DNA of 64,000 nt. Origin: Isoetes taiwanensis. Taxonomy: Eukaryota > Streptophyta > Lycopodiopsida > Isoetales > Isoetaceae. The DNA lies in contig JAJEKV010000502.1 in assembly GCA_021234155.1 (NCBI GenBank), positions 62,001 to 126,000 of the forward strand. The letters are read 5' to 3'. The position numbers and the translations under genes are program-made. Under the pieces are notes generated by a model. That model worked only from the letters and a program-made list of their open reading frames with translations. It made no database searches and had not been told where the DNA came from. Within the stretch, counting starts at the first letter, position 1. Each line of letters begins with the position of its first letter. Positions 1-11,905 of the stretch are shown piece by piece.

Positions 1-66
1 ATCTAATGTACTCTAATGTACATTAATGTATCTAATGTACTCTAATGTACAACTTGAATTTTAACA
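1..66 (-). repeat. Partial 3' LTR of Copia element 1
   Basis: Only the first 66 bases of the LTR (minus orientation) are inside the window. It matches 4236-4301, including the TCTAATGTAC repeats, and begins right after the polypurine tract. Confidence 0.75.
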
Positions 67-118
67 CTCCCCTTTAGCTGGATAATCTGAAGCTACTGAA
101 ATGGTATAACACCAAGTG

Positions 119-3100
119 CTAATCTAAATTGTACAAACTTTTGTGTACCCAGTGGCTTAGTAAATATATCTGCAACCATTGCACCCGGTGGGCAGCAAGT
201 AGAATAATGAATTGATTTCTTTGCTTTGTCCGAGGATGATGTCTGGGACGCTCTGCCATTTTCATGCAACTTTGGTTGTCCCCATAAACATGAATAGGCT
301 GCTGCGCAGAAATACCAACATCATCAAGCAAACGATCATACCAAACAAGATCCGCAAGTTCGGTAGATAAAGTAATGTATTTCGCCTCTGGCGAAGATCG
401 TATACAACAGATTGCTTTTTGCTTATCCACCCTACTGCACCTCCATAAAACATTCATGTGCTACCTGTAGTGGAATGAGAATTTTGTTCCTTGCAAATAG
501 CGAAGAACACGCTTTGCTAGCTGCCAATGCTTTAACTCATAACAGTGGTTAAACTAACTCAATGCAAGCACAGCAAAACGACGATCAGGTCGTGTTATGG
601 TCATGAGATACATCAAACTCCCAACAAGCTGCCTATATGGTAGAGAAGATGACTGCACATTGTCACAAACAGGTTCATCTTCAAATAATTTTATGCCAGC
701 TTCCAGTGGCGTGGAAACATGCTTACAATCGCCATGCTAAATTGCTCAAACCTGAAATGAATTAGCCTCTTCTTCCTATCACGATGTATCTGCATACCCA
801 AGAAAGAGCTAGTTGCACCCAAATCTTTCATCTTAAACCTGCTAGTTAGTTTAGATTTAAGTGCTTGAACATCAAGAAGATTGCTGCCCATTGCAAGCAT
901 ATCATCCACATATAGCACTAAAATCAAATACATACCTCCCATGCACTTGATGTAAACATTAGAATCTGTTGTAGCAAGTTGAAATCCTTCATGCTTAAGT
1001 GCATCATCAAACTTCTTGTACCAAATACAAGATGCCTGCTTTAAGCCATAAATGGCCTTCCAGAGTTTACATACCTTGTTTTCCTGGCCGGGTACTTCAA
1101 AACCTGAAGGTTGCAGCATATAGATGTCCTCAAGAAGATCTCCATTCAGAAATGCCGTATCCACATCCATTTGATGAATTTCCCAATCCAATTTGGCTCC
1201 TAAGGCAAGCAAAACACGCAAGCTATTCATTCTCATGCCCGGTGAAAAGACTCATCGTAATCAAGACCTTTGACTTGGCTGAAACCTCGAGCAACTAGCC
1301 AAGCCTTATACTTGTCAAGGCTGTCATCAGCCTTGTACTTTTTTTTGAATAGCCATTTGCAATCCACTGCGCCCAATGGGCAAATCAGCAAGTTCCCATA
1401 CCGGGTTTGCATCCATGGATGCGAGCTCTACCTCAGCTGCCTATTTCCAATGTGGAGCTTCGGAGGAAGCCCATGCTTCCTCAATGCTTGCTGGTTCACC
1501 TTGCACTGCCAAGCAACACCATTCAACCAAACTAAGTTCATCATTTTCAAGAACTTTACGAGAATGTGTTCTGCTACGTGGTGGCAACGGTTGAGCAGGA
1601 GGAGGGGGCATTTCAATGAACCGAGGATCAGGAAGAACTTGATTATGAGGTGGATCATCATTGATGTGTTGTTGCAGATCCACTGGTAAAGGCATATCTT
1701 GCTGCTGGTCCAGCCTCAAATCTTGAAGCTCAACGAGTGGAGGATCATCAAGAACAAGATATTTGTCTTGAATGAAGTTTCCATCTGCAAGTGGATCAAT
1801 ACACATAGAATTTGACTCATCAAAAACTACTTCTGAGTTGGTGTATACCTTCTCCGCTCCTGATCCCACAACAAGTATGCTATATGATTAGGCGCATAGC
1901 TAATAAAAGTGCATTTGGTGCTACGGGCATCAAATTTTCTGCGCAAATGCTCAGGTGCATGTATATAAGCGGTACATCCAAAGGCGCGCAAATGAGAAAC
2001 ATCCGGTTTCTCTCCAAACCAAGCTTCTTCTGGAGTCATCTCATTATCCAATGCAACTGTGGTCAATCTATTTTGCACATGAACTGTTGCAACAATTGCA
2101 TCAGCCCAAAAATACTTTGGCAAATGACTTTCAGCAAGCATACTTCTTGTCGCATTGCACAAAGTGTGATTCTTCCTCTCCGCAGCACCATTTTGTTGAG
2201 GAGTGTAGCCCTCGTTGTGCATTGGNCGCTGGATCCCTGCCTGGTCACATGTATCATGGAAGAGATCACTAAGATACTCTCCACCACCATCAGTGCGCAA
2301 TTGCTTGATCCACTTCCTTGTCTGATTTTCTACACATGCTTTATACAATTTAAAAGCCTCAAGAGCATCATGTTTCTTGGTTAGAAAATAGACAATTGTT
2401 TTCCGACTAAAATCATCAATGAACGTGATGAAATATATTGCCTTACCAATGCGGCAGACACCTATGTTGGTTTACAAAGATCTGAGTGGACAAGCTCTAG
2501 CACTTGCTTAGCTCTGTTGCCTATACTTGCAAATGATCTGCGAGGGTGCTTACCAAGGATGCATGCTTCACAAAGATTCGAAGTCGCCATGAACCATGTT
2601 CTTCCATTTGCATTATTTCTAAAGCTGAACATTAGCATGACCGTACCTTTTGTGCCAAAGTAGCACTTTCTCCTTTTCTTTGGCTGATACTACTAGGGTC
2701 TGATTTGGATCAGACACCTCCAGCTCATACAAATTGCCATGTCTTGAGCCTTTGGCCACTATATCCCCTTCAATTCATGCATTATTCAAGAAAAGAACTT
2801 CCTTATCATCAAAGAAAACTTGCGAGAAAGCATATCCGCACATGCAACCGACAAAGTTTTTTCCGCAATTCAGGGACATGTAAGGTTTTTGGAAGCACTA
2901 TACTTTCACCATTCAATAGTGTGAAATGATATTGACCAATTCCTTGTGCTTTAATTTCACTGTGATCTCTCAATTGCACCAGACTTTCGTCACTTTGATA
3001 ACTTGAGAACATATCCATATCCTTCAGCATCACTAATGTGCATGCAGAATCCACTGTAAGAACCTTCTTTCCAGCGGCAACACATGCACTTGTTTCCACA

Positions 3101-3884
3101 ACATAAGCTTCCCTTTAATTCGAGACTCGGTCTCGATTTGATAACAAGAGAAGCCTCTCCTTTGATGACATATGCCTCAACTAGGTGTGCTTTTCCGATT
3201 TGTTCTTTTCCTCCGGACAATCGACCGCATAAACTTTCTTGGGATGTGCTCCTTTTCATCCTTCCACCTTTCCATCCTACTGCTTTTTGTAATGAGGCTT
3301 TTTGTCTTGCCTCCCTCGTGCAAGCATAGCTTGTGATGGCTTGGAATCCTCCACTTTGCCTTTCAAGCGCATCTCCTTCATCTCTTGAAAGACTATTTTG
3401 AGTTTGTCAAGAAATCAACAAAGGTTTCCCATGAATTTGGAAGAGAAGCATATAACTAGAGCTTTTGTTGCCCCTCTGGAACTGCATACTTGGAATCCGT
3501 TGCTGCCAACATATCAACATCTCCGTCATTTGATTTATGTGTGTATTCGGATCAGCTCCTTCCACATACTTGCAATTCCTAATATGTGTATATAAATGCA
3601 TCACCTACGTTTTGGTGCCATACTTATCTTCAAGCCAAATCCAAAGAGAATAGTCGCTCGATCCACATCTACTTGCATGACTATAGCTCGGAAAGACACA
3701 TACATATGCAAGCCATTGCTCTATTATTACGACGTTGCCAATCCTTTTGAAGCTTGATTTGAGCAGTTTTGTCACAACATTCTCTCGGTTTAGTTTCGGA
3801 CCTATCCACTATATCCCGACATCCTCTCGCCATTAGATATAACTTCATAGATTTCTTCCAAACCTTGAAACCCTTTGCCATCAA
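119..3884 (-). pseudogene. Copia gag-pol polyprotein, disrupted
   Basis: Coding traces appear in order on the minus strand. A gag N-terminal part with KSMKLYLMARGCRDIVD lies at 3681-3884. A protease piece (VDSACTLVM, in place of the usual DSG motif) lies at 2809-3099. Integrase core and C-terminal parts lie at 1827-2348, with RTDGGGEYLS and NGAAERKNHTL. Reverse transcriptase lies at 691-1236, with DVDTAFLNGDL, YGLKQA and LYVDDML. The RNase H end lies at 119-457, with SPEAKYITLS and the QSCMKMAE region. These pieces are in different frames, so several frameshifts separate them. Family roles are capsid, polyprotein processing, cDNA synthesis and integration. The copy cannot make a full polyprotein. 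Confidence 0.88.
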
Positions 3885-4009
3885 ACATAGGAGGCTTCGT
3901 AATTGCCGTCTGATCTGGTCTCTATGCTCTTCTCTTGATCAGATAAGTATTCTTCCAGAATGGTTCTCCCAAGTTCCTCTATTGTCGAACTTCCCTTTAC
4001 ATGCCAATA

Positions 4010-4022
4010 GGCTCTGATACCA
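4010..4022 (-). other. Primer-binding site of Copia element 1
   Basis: On the minus strand the sequence reads TGGTATCAGAGCC, the standard Copia primer-binding site for initiator methionine tRNA. It touches the LTR end with no spacer. Confidence 0.85.
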
Positions 4023-4301
4023 TGTTGGAAAATGTATCAGCTATGGACTGATACAAATCTGCAGACCTGAGTGAGCCAAAGCAAAAGCAAGAATGGAAGA
4101 GACACAATAGGAATAGAATAGGAACAATCTGGATATTCTCTATATTGCATGTAATCTATGAATACATGGAATAAATGGCACTGAAAGGCCAACAGCCGGA
4201 AACAGAAGGCCAAAGGCCAGAGCTGTACATGATGCATTTCAATGTATCTAATGTACATCAATGTATCTAATGTACTCTAATGTACAGCTTGAATTCTAAT
4301 A
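4023..4301 (-). repeat. 5' LTR of Copia element 1
   Basis: About 279 bases. The LTR ends on the plus strand with TGTTGG directly next to the primer-binding site. The far end (GAATTCTAATA) matches the start of the other LTR at positions 52-66 (GAATTTTAACA), but the expected terminal TG dinucleotide has become TA. The outer part carries a short repeated TCTAATGTAC motif, also present in the partial LTR at positions 1-50. Confidence 0.75.
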
Positions 4302-4707
4302 TACTTAGTGTCATTTCCATGAAGCAGAACAAGTAGCCTAGCATTTTCCTAAAATGCACTAACTCAAATTTTCATTTTGTTATTTTCCTTGTACCCCGAA
4401 GTTCTCCCAACATTATTTAGAGGTTTATAAGCACATTTATTAAAACATAGCCTATTCCATTTTTAAAAACCACATGAAGTTGTTAATTTTTTTCCTTGCA
4501 CGTGGAGTATTTCCAATATTTTTTGGACGTGTTCAATTTTGACTTTATCGTTTTAGTAAACTTTTATTGTGAGTTCACATATCTTTCTTATAGCATTCTA
4601 ATTCAATAAACATGATGTTCTTGTTGATGTTATTTGATTTCTACTAAGTACTTTATTTGGGAGCCACATCTTACGCACAATAATGGATGTTGAATAACGG
4701 ATGTTGC

Positions 4708-4845
4708 TGCAATAAAAGTGGTGTGCCCCAAAAGCAATATGATACAATACCATAACCACTTCTTTTAGGTATTGGTGCAATAAAAGTGGTGTGCTTCACA
4801 GCAATGTGATCCAAAATTCCCATAACCTCTTCCTTTAGGTAGCTC
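4708..4845. repeat. Tandem duplication, 68-base unit
   Basis: Two diverged copies begin with TGCAATAAAAGTGGTGTGC at 4708 and 4776 and run on through a similar CATAACC-CTTCTTTTAGGTA segment. Confidence 0.75.
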
Positions 4846-5236
4846 CTTTACCTTCTACTACTAGTTTTATTTTTCTGATTCGAATCATTTGGATGGTTAT
4901 CTAGGCAGGATGTCTTACCTGCCTTAATCAAGGGGAGTTAGATTGCATGCCCTATATTCAAAGACCCATATCACTCTATTCTAAATTGTTTGGATGATTT
5001 TTACCAGCATCACATATTGTATCAATGATGAGGGGATTTCTAATCCTAGGGATGCACATTCATGTGTTTGAGGATTGCACGACCACATCACCATGTGCCA
5101 TTTGATCCTCTTATATCTTGATAATATGAGATGCCAAAGAGAGGACAACATTAAAGGACGTTGCCTAAAATAATAGGATTCCCTTTTGGAGGAGAATATT
5201 TTCAAAAATGTCAAAACATAACTTTATATCTCGTGT

Positions 5237-5396
5237 CATCTGCATCACAAATACCCTCTTCTTGGTATTTCTAATTATGATGCATTGTATACATGGTCCA
5301 CAGTGTAGCAATGTGCCATCTGCATCACAAACACCCTCTTCTTGGTATTTCTTATTATGATGCATTGTATACATGGTCCACAGTGTAGCAATGTAT
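5237..5396. repeat. Tandem duplication, 80-base unit
   Basis: Two nearly identical copies (5237-5316 and 5317-5396) begin with CATCTGCATCACAAA and end with GTGTAGCAATGT. Only a few bases differ, so the duplication is fairly recent. Confidence 0.9.
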
Positions 5397-6660
5397 CGTA
5401 TAGTGATTGTATATGTGGTATAACAATACGCTCGGTGTGAATTCGAAGTCATGGAATGGTTTGCAAAATGATACTACTAGGTGCATAGATATACCTTAGT
5501 AGTGCACTAGTATAGCAATAAATATGCAAGGAAGTGCAAAGTAAGTCCTTGCAAAGTGGTATCTTTGTTGGGCTCGCAGAAACTAAGGGACAAGACTAGA
5601 AAAGCTGTTAACTTCGACCTGCTGGCCTACAGCTGGCCCTCATTAATTCTAGTAAACAAACAAGCAAAAACAAACTACCACTTACAAGGTACCCTTGAAA
5701 TAGACAAACTAGACCAGAACCTCCACTTTTTCTCCCAGATCTCTCCATCAGTCTACCTTCAATTCTTTAATCAGCAGTAGTCTCTATCAGCAGTAACTTC
5801 TAGTGCTTGAATAGCTATGTCAAGTTAAATATTCTGTTTCCATTTGCTTAAGTACCTGCGCATGTGTAGCCAGAAGGTTTATGCATTAAAATAAGGTAAG
5901 ATTTCACCTCAGGAATCTATAAATCGTCCCATTATTTTTGCTTGCCTTTCTGTGCAGAGTAGAGCATGATGACATTGACTGCTCAGTTCTTTTTAACATT
6001 CCCTGTTTCATATATGATTTCAGTCGCTGCAAAAAATTGGTATTGCTTTTGTTGACAAATACTGACAAAGGGTTTTCTTCCTTTTCTAGTTCTTTTTTTT
6101 CTGCAGGATACCATTGAAAAGACATCATGGCATGGGAGAAAAGGGCTCCAACGTTGCCAAACACGATGAAGATTCTACGCAGTAGAGTAAATATTAGAAT
6201 GACTCTGAGAATCCAAGACTCCCCAAATAATGAAAACTTTATTTTCTTAAGTGCGTCATAAGTTAAAAAAATGAGTATTCCATGTTATAGTAGAACCATG
6301 TCATGGGACTCATCAAATTCCATTCTATGTTTCTGTCAGGTCAAAAAGTGCAGGCGGTAATAATAAACCTGCTCTTTCCTCTTCTCACAGGGGTGATTTT
6401 TCTGGTATAATGTCTACAATGTGATGCTGCAGGAAAATTGCAAAGGCAGCTTTTTTTTTTAGTTTACATCACTATTGCCAGTAGTGAAAATGATATTGCC
6501 AAAGAACTGATAGAAGGAAATAGGTTACAACCGCCATTTTTAGGAGGGTCAGAGACTGTCAAGTTGGCATTAATAGGCACACTGCAAAAGAAAACAGGAT
6601 CATCAGCATAGAGATTAAGCACAAAGGAAGAGGAAAATGCACAGGACAGAAAAAATCTGC

Positions 6661-8301
6661 TTACTTGGATAAGTATTGACATTGGCCAGTACCTGCAATT
6701 AGAAAACAAATAACTAAGCAACTTATTGATATATGATTACCATGCAAATAACCTTGGAAGCAGAGAAAAGAACACATACTGGGATCAATGGTGGTAAGAG
6801 TAGCAACTCCAGCAAAATCACAGGAGCCAGTTGCCTTCATGTTCTTTTGGTAGTAGTTGTTGAATGCATAAGAAGCATGAGCGCCAATACTATCAGGAAA
6901 ATAGCAACTCTTTCCAGGCTGAATAAGCGAGCAGTCTGCGCCTCCTTGACCACATGCATAATCAAGAGCAGCCTGCAAGCTGTTGGAGCTAATCCCTTGC
7001 TTGGCAATGCACCAAGTTCTTACAGTAGAAATGTTAACCCCTAGTAGCCCTGTTCCTGTGGTATCAAGAGTATAAATAGGTGTTTGGTCTGGATAATAAA
7101 TACCATAGTTCTTCTCAGAAGTAGGCCCCTGCCTTCGATCTTCGTTGAAGATCTCGTATACATAAGTGTTAATAGCAATTCCTGGCCTTCTAGGTGTTCC
7201 AGTATTGTTGAGAACATGCTTAACAAGATTGTTGTTATAAGTAGCAGCATTGTCTGTAGAAATCCCTGCTTCATTCATATCTCCCCTTGAAGGCCAACCA
7301 GTTTCAGTAACAACAATAGGCACGTTAGTATGATTCAGACCGGCCATGGCGCTGAATGTAGCATCAAGCACAGCATCAAACACACTTGTATACAATAAAT
7401 TTGTTATGGAATCAAGAACCCCTGTGTTAGGCCTAAACAGGGCATAATCAATAGACATAACTTGTTGGTTCTGCTGATAGATTGCTTGGGGATAGATATT
7501 GAGCATAAAATAAGAGCCCGTGTCTACCAGAAAATCAAGCATAGGCAGCATAATAGTCTTGGCATAAGTTTGATTAAAAAAGCCACGGGAGGGAGGAAAT
7601 GCATCGAGGATCAAATCGGTGGAATGTGGTGTAGAAACCTTGATTTGGGTATCAAGATTTGCAGCAACAAGGGCAGCTTGGATAAATTTCATAGTCTGGA
7701 CTAAAACTGATGCAGCTGCGGTGTAATCTGTGAGAACTTGGCTACCTACAGCTATTCCGGTGATGTTGGTATTGGGTAAATATTGAACTATATTTTTCTT
7801 TACCCAGTTAGCTGCTGTTGCATTTGATGCTCCAACACTAAGAATGGCCTCGTTTGGAATTCCAACTATCACTTGAATATTTGTGCCTGCCAGAGCTCCT
7901 AAAACCTCAGGATCGGTATCAAATATTCTCACTTGGCCTATGCCCTGCTTCTTCATAAAATCTACAGCCTGCTGTGGCCTGGGAAGGTTGTCTCCATCTG
8001 TGCCATAATTTACGCCAACAAACGTCCCTGCAATATAAGCATGAATCGGTATTGGATTTGCTATATAAATATGTTTGCATATGGCTTTGAAAGTATAAGC
8101 GAAATCAGGAACGGATTTTAGAAAACAGCAAAACGGGCTTGTTCCTAAACCCTCAAACTTAAACCCACAGAAGGGTTCCAAAAAGTAAATGACACTAACG
8201 ATCGGCTACTTAGGATTACAAACGCACAAACCTGTCGCTGAAACAATAAACACAAAAATGCTCAATATGCTCTGCAACAGAACCGCTTTAGGCTTATCCA
8301 T
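6661..8301 (-). CDS. Glucan endo-1,3-beta-glucosidase (GH17) with X8/CBM43 domain, three exons
   Basis: Exons on the minus strand are 8301-8232, 8027-6780 and 6692-6661, all with GT/AG borders, giving 449 residues. Exon 1 encodes a secretion signal (MDKPKAVLLQSILSIFVFIV) and joins in frame to FVGVNYGTDGDNLP, the usual start of the mature GH17 fold. The nucleophile motif is intact (VVTETGWPSRGD, Glu about residue 265). The acid/base motif, normally VG-N/S-E, reads AVGSQVL, so the expected Glu is Gln (about residue 120, codon 7738-7740). The C-terminal X8 domain begins near RTWCIAKQGIS and keeps its Cys pattern (DYACGQGGADCS, HASYAFNNYYQ, GSCDF). The family cleaves or binds callose in the cell wall; X8 binds beta-1,3-glucan. 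The closest group by pattern is the plant glucosidase-3-like clade. No GPI-anchor tail is visible. With the changed residue, hydrolysis may be reduced; glucan binding is a possible remaining role. Confidence 0.92.
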
Positions 8302-9264
8302 CTTATTGTCAATCTAGGAACTCAAGAAAAAATGCTGGAGCACTCCGATAGCTCGTAATCCAGACTATAAAAAGAAACGGACTTGTTTTACCATTCCTTT
8401 TAGCTCAGGAATATTTCCTGTACATCAAATAAGAAGAAACTTATCATTCATCAAATAAACAAGAGCAGACGACTAAAGTGGAATAAGACAAACTATTACC
8501 TCTAGAAGAGATTCAGAAAATAATGCAAAGAAACCGCTTTTGGGCTGCCGGAGCAGGGACCCAATCCGAAACAAGCTCAAAAAAGCTTATGAAAGATAAA
8601 ATGCGGCTCTGTTACACATCGGGGGTCGAGAGGGGGAGTAAAGGGCATGATACAGGGCCAGAAACGGCTCTAAAAACCCGCATTTTTCTCTAAAATCGAG
8701 CCCGGAATGAAGAAAATAATGGAATTGTAGCATAGCCAAGTTCCGGCAGAGGTCCTCTGCTATGTCCCACGGATTCTGGTCCTCGTCGTAGCCTGTGCAT
8801 CACAATGGACGGCTACGGCTTCCTCCCGCTGGGTGCGGAACATCACAACCGTTGGTTTTCTGCGGCCTGGATGCTGGGATGTAAATCTGTAAGCAAATCT
8901 CGGACGTCCGATGATATTGCAAGATGCCACATGGCCGTATTTTGACCGTTGCTTAGATGTGTCTACGTTGACCCATACAAGCCCTAAGCTTACCCTTAAT
9001 TTGGTGATACCGTGGGGGAATCACAAAACCCTTTGCTATCCCTTAATGTGGTAATACGTTGCCAAGGTATTCCATCCGGTGGAATCTCAAAACTATGTCG
9101 TAACTGCATAGTTGACTGTGCCTGCCAGTTGAGTGGGGATGTTTGTCGTCAGATTCAGCTCCAAATTGGTTTAGACCACCTCCATAGCGGTCTAAATTAG
9201 GCGAAGGCGCAGATTGCAACAACCAGAAATCGGATCGAGCGCCTGTGGATTAGATGAGTTGCAA

Positions 9265-10080
9265 CAGGGCAAGAATTTGCCCAAAAAATGCGCAGTAATT
9301 GACTTACTGTGCAGTTACAATGGTTCATTCCTTGGGAAATTTTTTTTGATGTGATTCTTTATCTTCGCGAAGGTATCACCACATTATAGGTAAACTTATT
9401 TTCAGCCGACAAGGTAAGAAATAATATAGGTCATTATAGAGCTTGTTAGGCTGATGTGGTGCAATCCCAACAGTTGGTGATTCCATACCGTAGAATAACC
9501 AATGTTCATGATTGTGCCACGACCCATAATAAGGTGCTATTAGCACCCAGATCTTAGACCTAGTTTCGTCGCATGATGTAAAAATTGATTTTCTTCTTCT
9601 TTTGTCTATTTATCATCTTAGTCTAGAAAATCTCAATCTAGAAAGTAACTTATCTTTCGATTACAACAAAACATTTATCTCTAGCTCTTACTCTATGGAA
9701 CCTACTTACTAGTTTGAATAGTGCCTACTTGCATAATCCAAATATGTCTAGGGTCTCGGAGCATTTGATATTCTTACCCTGGCTTCAGGGATCTCGGAGG
9801 ACGCGATCCCACAGTAAGCACCGATTACTGCACAGTAACTGCACAAAAATCTTGCCCTTATAGGGGAAATTAGGGCAAACTTTCGATGTTTTTTTTCTCG
9901 TTCGATCCTCCATGGAATCGAGCGAGATCTGCTTGTGGATGCTCGGATTCGGCTAGAGGAGAGGATCAGGTAGTAGTGAAAGAGGAAGCAGGGCGAGTGC
10001 CGCTGCAAAAAGCCTGCGTGAATCGGGGCAAAAAAAGCCCTAAAACTACGCAGTAACCCATTAACTGCGCAGTTGACTGT
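9265..10080. repeat. Diverged dispersed motif, two direct and one inverted copy
   Basis: Segments near 9265-9320 and 10024-10080 both read roughly GGGCAA..GCCC, then CGCAGTAA, then a CAGTT-rich part. A related segment in opposite orientation lies at about 9820-9860. This could be an old non-autonomous element, but no clear ends or target duplications are visible. Confidence 0.35.
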
Positions 10081-10350
10081 GGGATCCTGGAGGAAGGTAT
10101 CACACGTGGGGATCCCGGAGGAGGGAATCCCATTTAGGGATCCCAGAGGGCAGGATCAACCCAAACTAGGGTAAAACTATCCTAAGTCAGGTCTCAACAC
10201 ATTTTTGATGTACATGGAATGCTAAATGCATAATAACAATTTTCCCTCCAAAGAGCTTCTTGATGAATGTTAAAAATTTGTTCTCTGATGATACGCCTTG
10301 CCAGCAAAATGTCTGGAGGCAGCACCAATAATTTTGTTTTCGTTTTCGTT

Positions 10351-10370
10351 GAGTTGAGTTGAGTTGAGTT
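10351..10370. repeat. GAGTT pentanucleotide microsatellite
   Basis: Four perfect GAGTT units, followed by degenerate GTGTT units and preceded by TTTTCG repeats. Confidence 0.9.
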
Positions 10371-11163
10371 GTGTTGTGCAGTCAAGGCACTTGAAAAGCA
10401 TTATGGATTCAGACTAAGAACGTCATTTTCCATTTAATTTTGCTTCTCTTTTTAGCTATGGATTTCTAATGCTTGTAACGGACCTGCTCAATAGCAACAA
10501 CACTTCATCTTGCATTTCCCTAATAAAGAAGGAAATATAACTATAAAGAAGAATTTCCTACTTTAGTCATACCTTTTATATGCATCTATGCTCTTTTGTC
10601 CTGTTATTTTTATGGCAACATCTTCTCAAATGCATGCAGCTTGCAACCAAGTGATAAATGATGCTCTACAAGACTTATTGTCATAATCACAACCTAATCC
10701 AGCATTCATAGCCATTTGCTTAAGCCATTTCCTCATTGTCCCTCAAAACGGTGAGTCGTACTATACCACACATGAGATAAGTGTCTGCTAATCAATTGTG
10801 AAAACACACACCTTCCATTAAACTCATTGTCCACCTCATGGAGCATTAAATAGCTCAAAAGGCATGTTCAAGTAGAAAGCACATCACTTTTCCTGCATTT
10901 TAAAGTAGCCCTAAAATCTTTCGCCGTAAAATAATTCTTATCAACGTGGTGATTTCTGTTATTATCTTCTGCAATTGAAGAAAGGGGCAGTTGTTACATA
11001 AGATTGTCTATGGTTTTGGCATGTATAAGTATGCCAAAACTGTACTTTGCTGAGGTAAAAAAATAGAGTTTGGGTTTTGCATGGTTATGGGCTTTTTCTT
11101 TTCCCTTCTCCCTTCTTATAGAAGGATTTAGGTCGACTCATTTTTGAAAGGAAGAAGCTGCAA

Positions 11164-11588
11164 CATGGAGGCGATGGCGGCTACGTGTGGCAAAGGCAGG
11201 TTGTGCTCGGAGGTTTTCATGAAAGGAAACGTCGATGGCTCTTAAGCTTGTGAAGGCAATGGCTGTCGCTAGGCCTAACCTTGTGGGTTCGCTTGAGTTC
11301 TATGGCTATGGTTGTTTATGGGATTGTTTCATAGGCCAGCCCTCTGCCGACATAGCCAGGCCTCCAAATTTTGAGGATAAGGATATTGCTTCAGTGACTG
11401 CTCTTCTAGATTTGTTGCAGGGCATTCCCATTCAAATTCCCTGTTGCATCCACGGAATTTGCTCACAAGCATTTTGCCCTTTTTTATGTTGGCCAATTCT
11501 CGCAGGTGAATTTGTGGGTTCATATGAGAAGATGCGTATATGCTGCAAGGTTATTGCAGTGAGCATAATTCATGGATCTTCTGTTTGA
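11164..11588 (+). other. Unrecognised short open frames
   Basis: A 25-codon frame starts at 11165 (MEAMAATCGKGRLC) and a 117-codon frame starts at 11235 (MALKLVKAMAVARPNLVG) in another frame. The composition is more gene-like than the surroundings, and a CT-rich leader with GAAGGATTTAGG precedes it. I do not recognise a family. It may be a decayed exon. Confidence 0.2.
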
Positions 11589-11769
11589 ATTTCATTTTTC
11601 CTTCTTGACTTCCATGCAGGTAGTTCCAGCAAGCTTCTTGCAAGCACATTCCTATGCTTGTTTGCAGACTGGGCAAATGAACGTGTTGTGGTGTTTTGTT
11701 GGATTCTTCTGTTTTAATTTGATTTGTAAGTGAAGTGTATGTTGTTTGCACACCTTCTCTGTTGGATGG

Positions 11770-11905
11770 AAAGGAAGGAAGGAAGGAAGAAATTTTAACG
11801 TCCACGGAACCCAATCGGGTTATGGGACCAGAACAAACAAAGGGGGCATAAGCCCTAACAGAATAGAGGGCCGAAGCCCAAAAAAACAGAACATGGGGTC
11901 TAAGC
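11770..11905 (-). repeat. 3' end of a LINE/SINE-like retroposon with hairpin series
   Basis: On the minus strand the element ends in GTGGACGTTAAAATTT followed by a short TTCC repeat tail. Just inside the tail is a row of short hairpins, seen on the plus strand as AACCC-AATC-GGGTT, GGGC-ATAA-GCCC, GGGC-CGAA-GCCC and GGGG-TCTAAG-CCCC. The same end with similar hairpins occurs at 51004-51115, and the terminal part occurs at 53231-53275. Simple-repeat tails in place of poly(A) are known for some LINE clades and their SINEs. Confidence 0.6.

Larger units (their letters stand above)
1..4301 (-). mobile_element. Copia LTR retrotransposon 1 (decayed, 3' LTR cut by window start)
   Basis: This is a Ty1/Copia element on the minus strand. 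Read on that strand, it runs from a 5' LTR at the right, through a primer-binding site complementary to initiator Met tRNA, then gag, protease, integrase, reverse transcriptase and RNase H, to a polypurine tract (CTAAAGGGGAG, plus positions 67-77) and the start of the 3' LTR at position 66. Gene order with integrase before reverse transcriptase is the Copia order. The frames are broken by many stops and frameshifts, so the copy is not autonomous. The single ambiguous base of the window (position 2226) lies in the integrase. The left end is outside the window, so target duplication cannot be checked. Confidence 0.9.
4302..6640. other. Intergenic stretch without a recognised gene
   Basis: AT-rich sequence between the Copia element and the 3' end of the glucanase gene. 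It holds short open frames with no recognisable domain and two local tandem duplications (listed separately). The part nearest the glucanase stop (about 6400-6660) should hold that gene's 3' untranslated region. Confidence 0.5.
8302..11160. other. Glucanase upstream region and unrecognised sequence
   Basis: The first few hundred bases should hold the glucanase promoter and 5' untranslated region. A possible 5' untranslated intron runs on the minus strand from a GTAATAG donor near 8500 to a TCCTAG acceptor just before the start codon. From about 8900 to 10150 there are diverged copies of a motif containing GCGCAGTAA and GCAGTTAC, described separately. From 10400 to 11160 I see AT-rich sequence with no recognisable gene. 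Confidence 0.4.
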
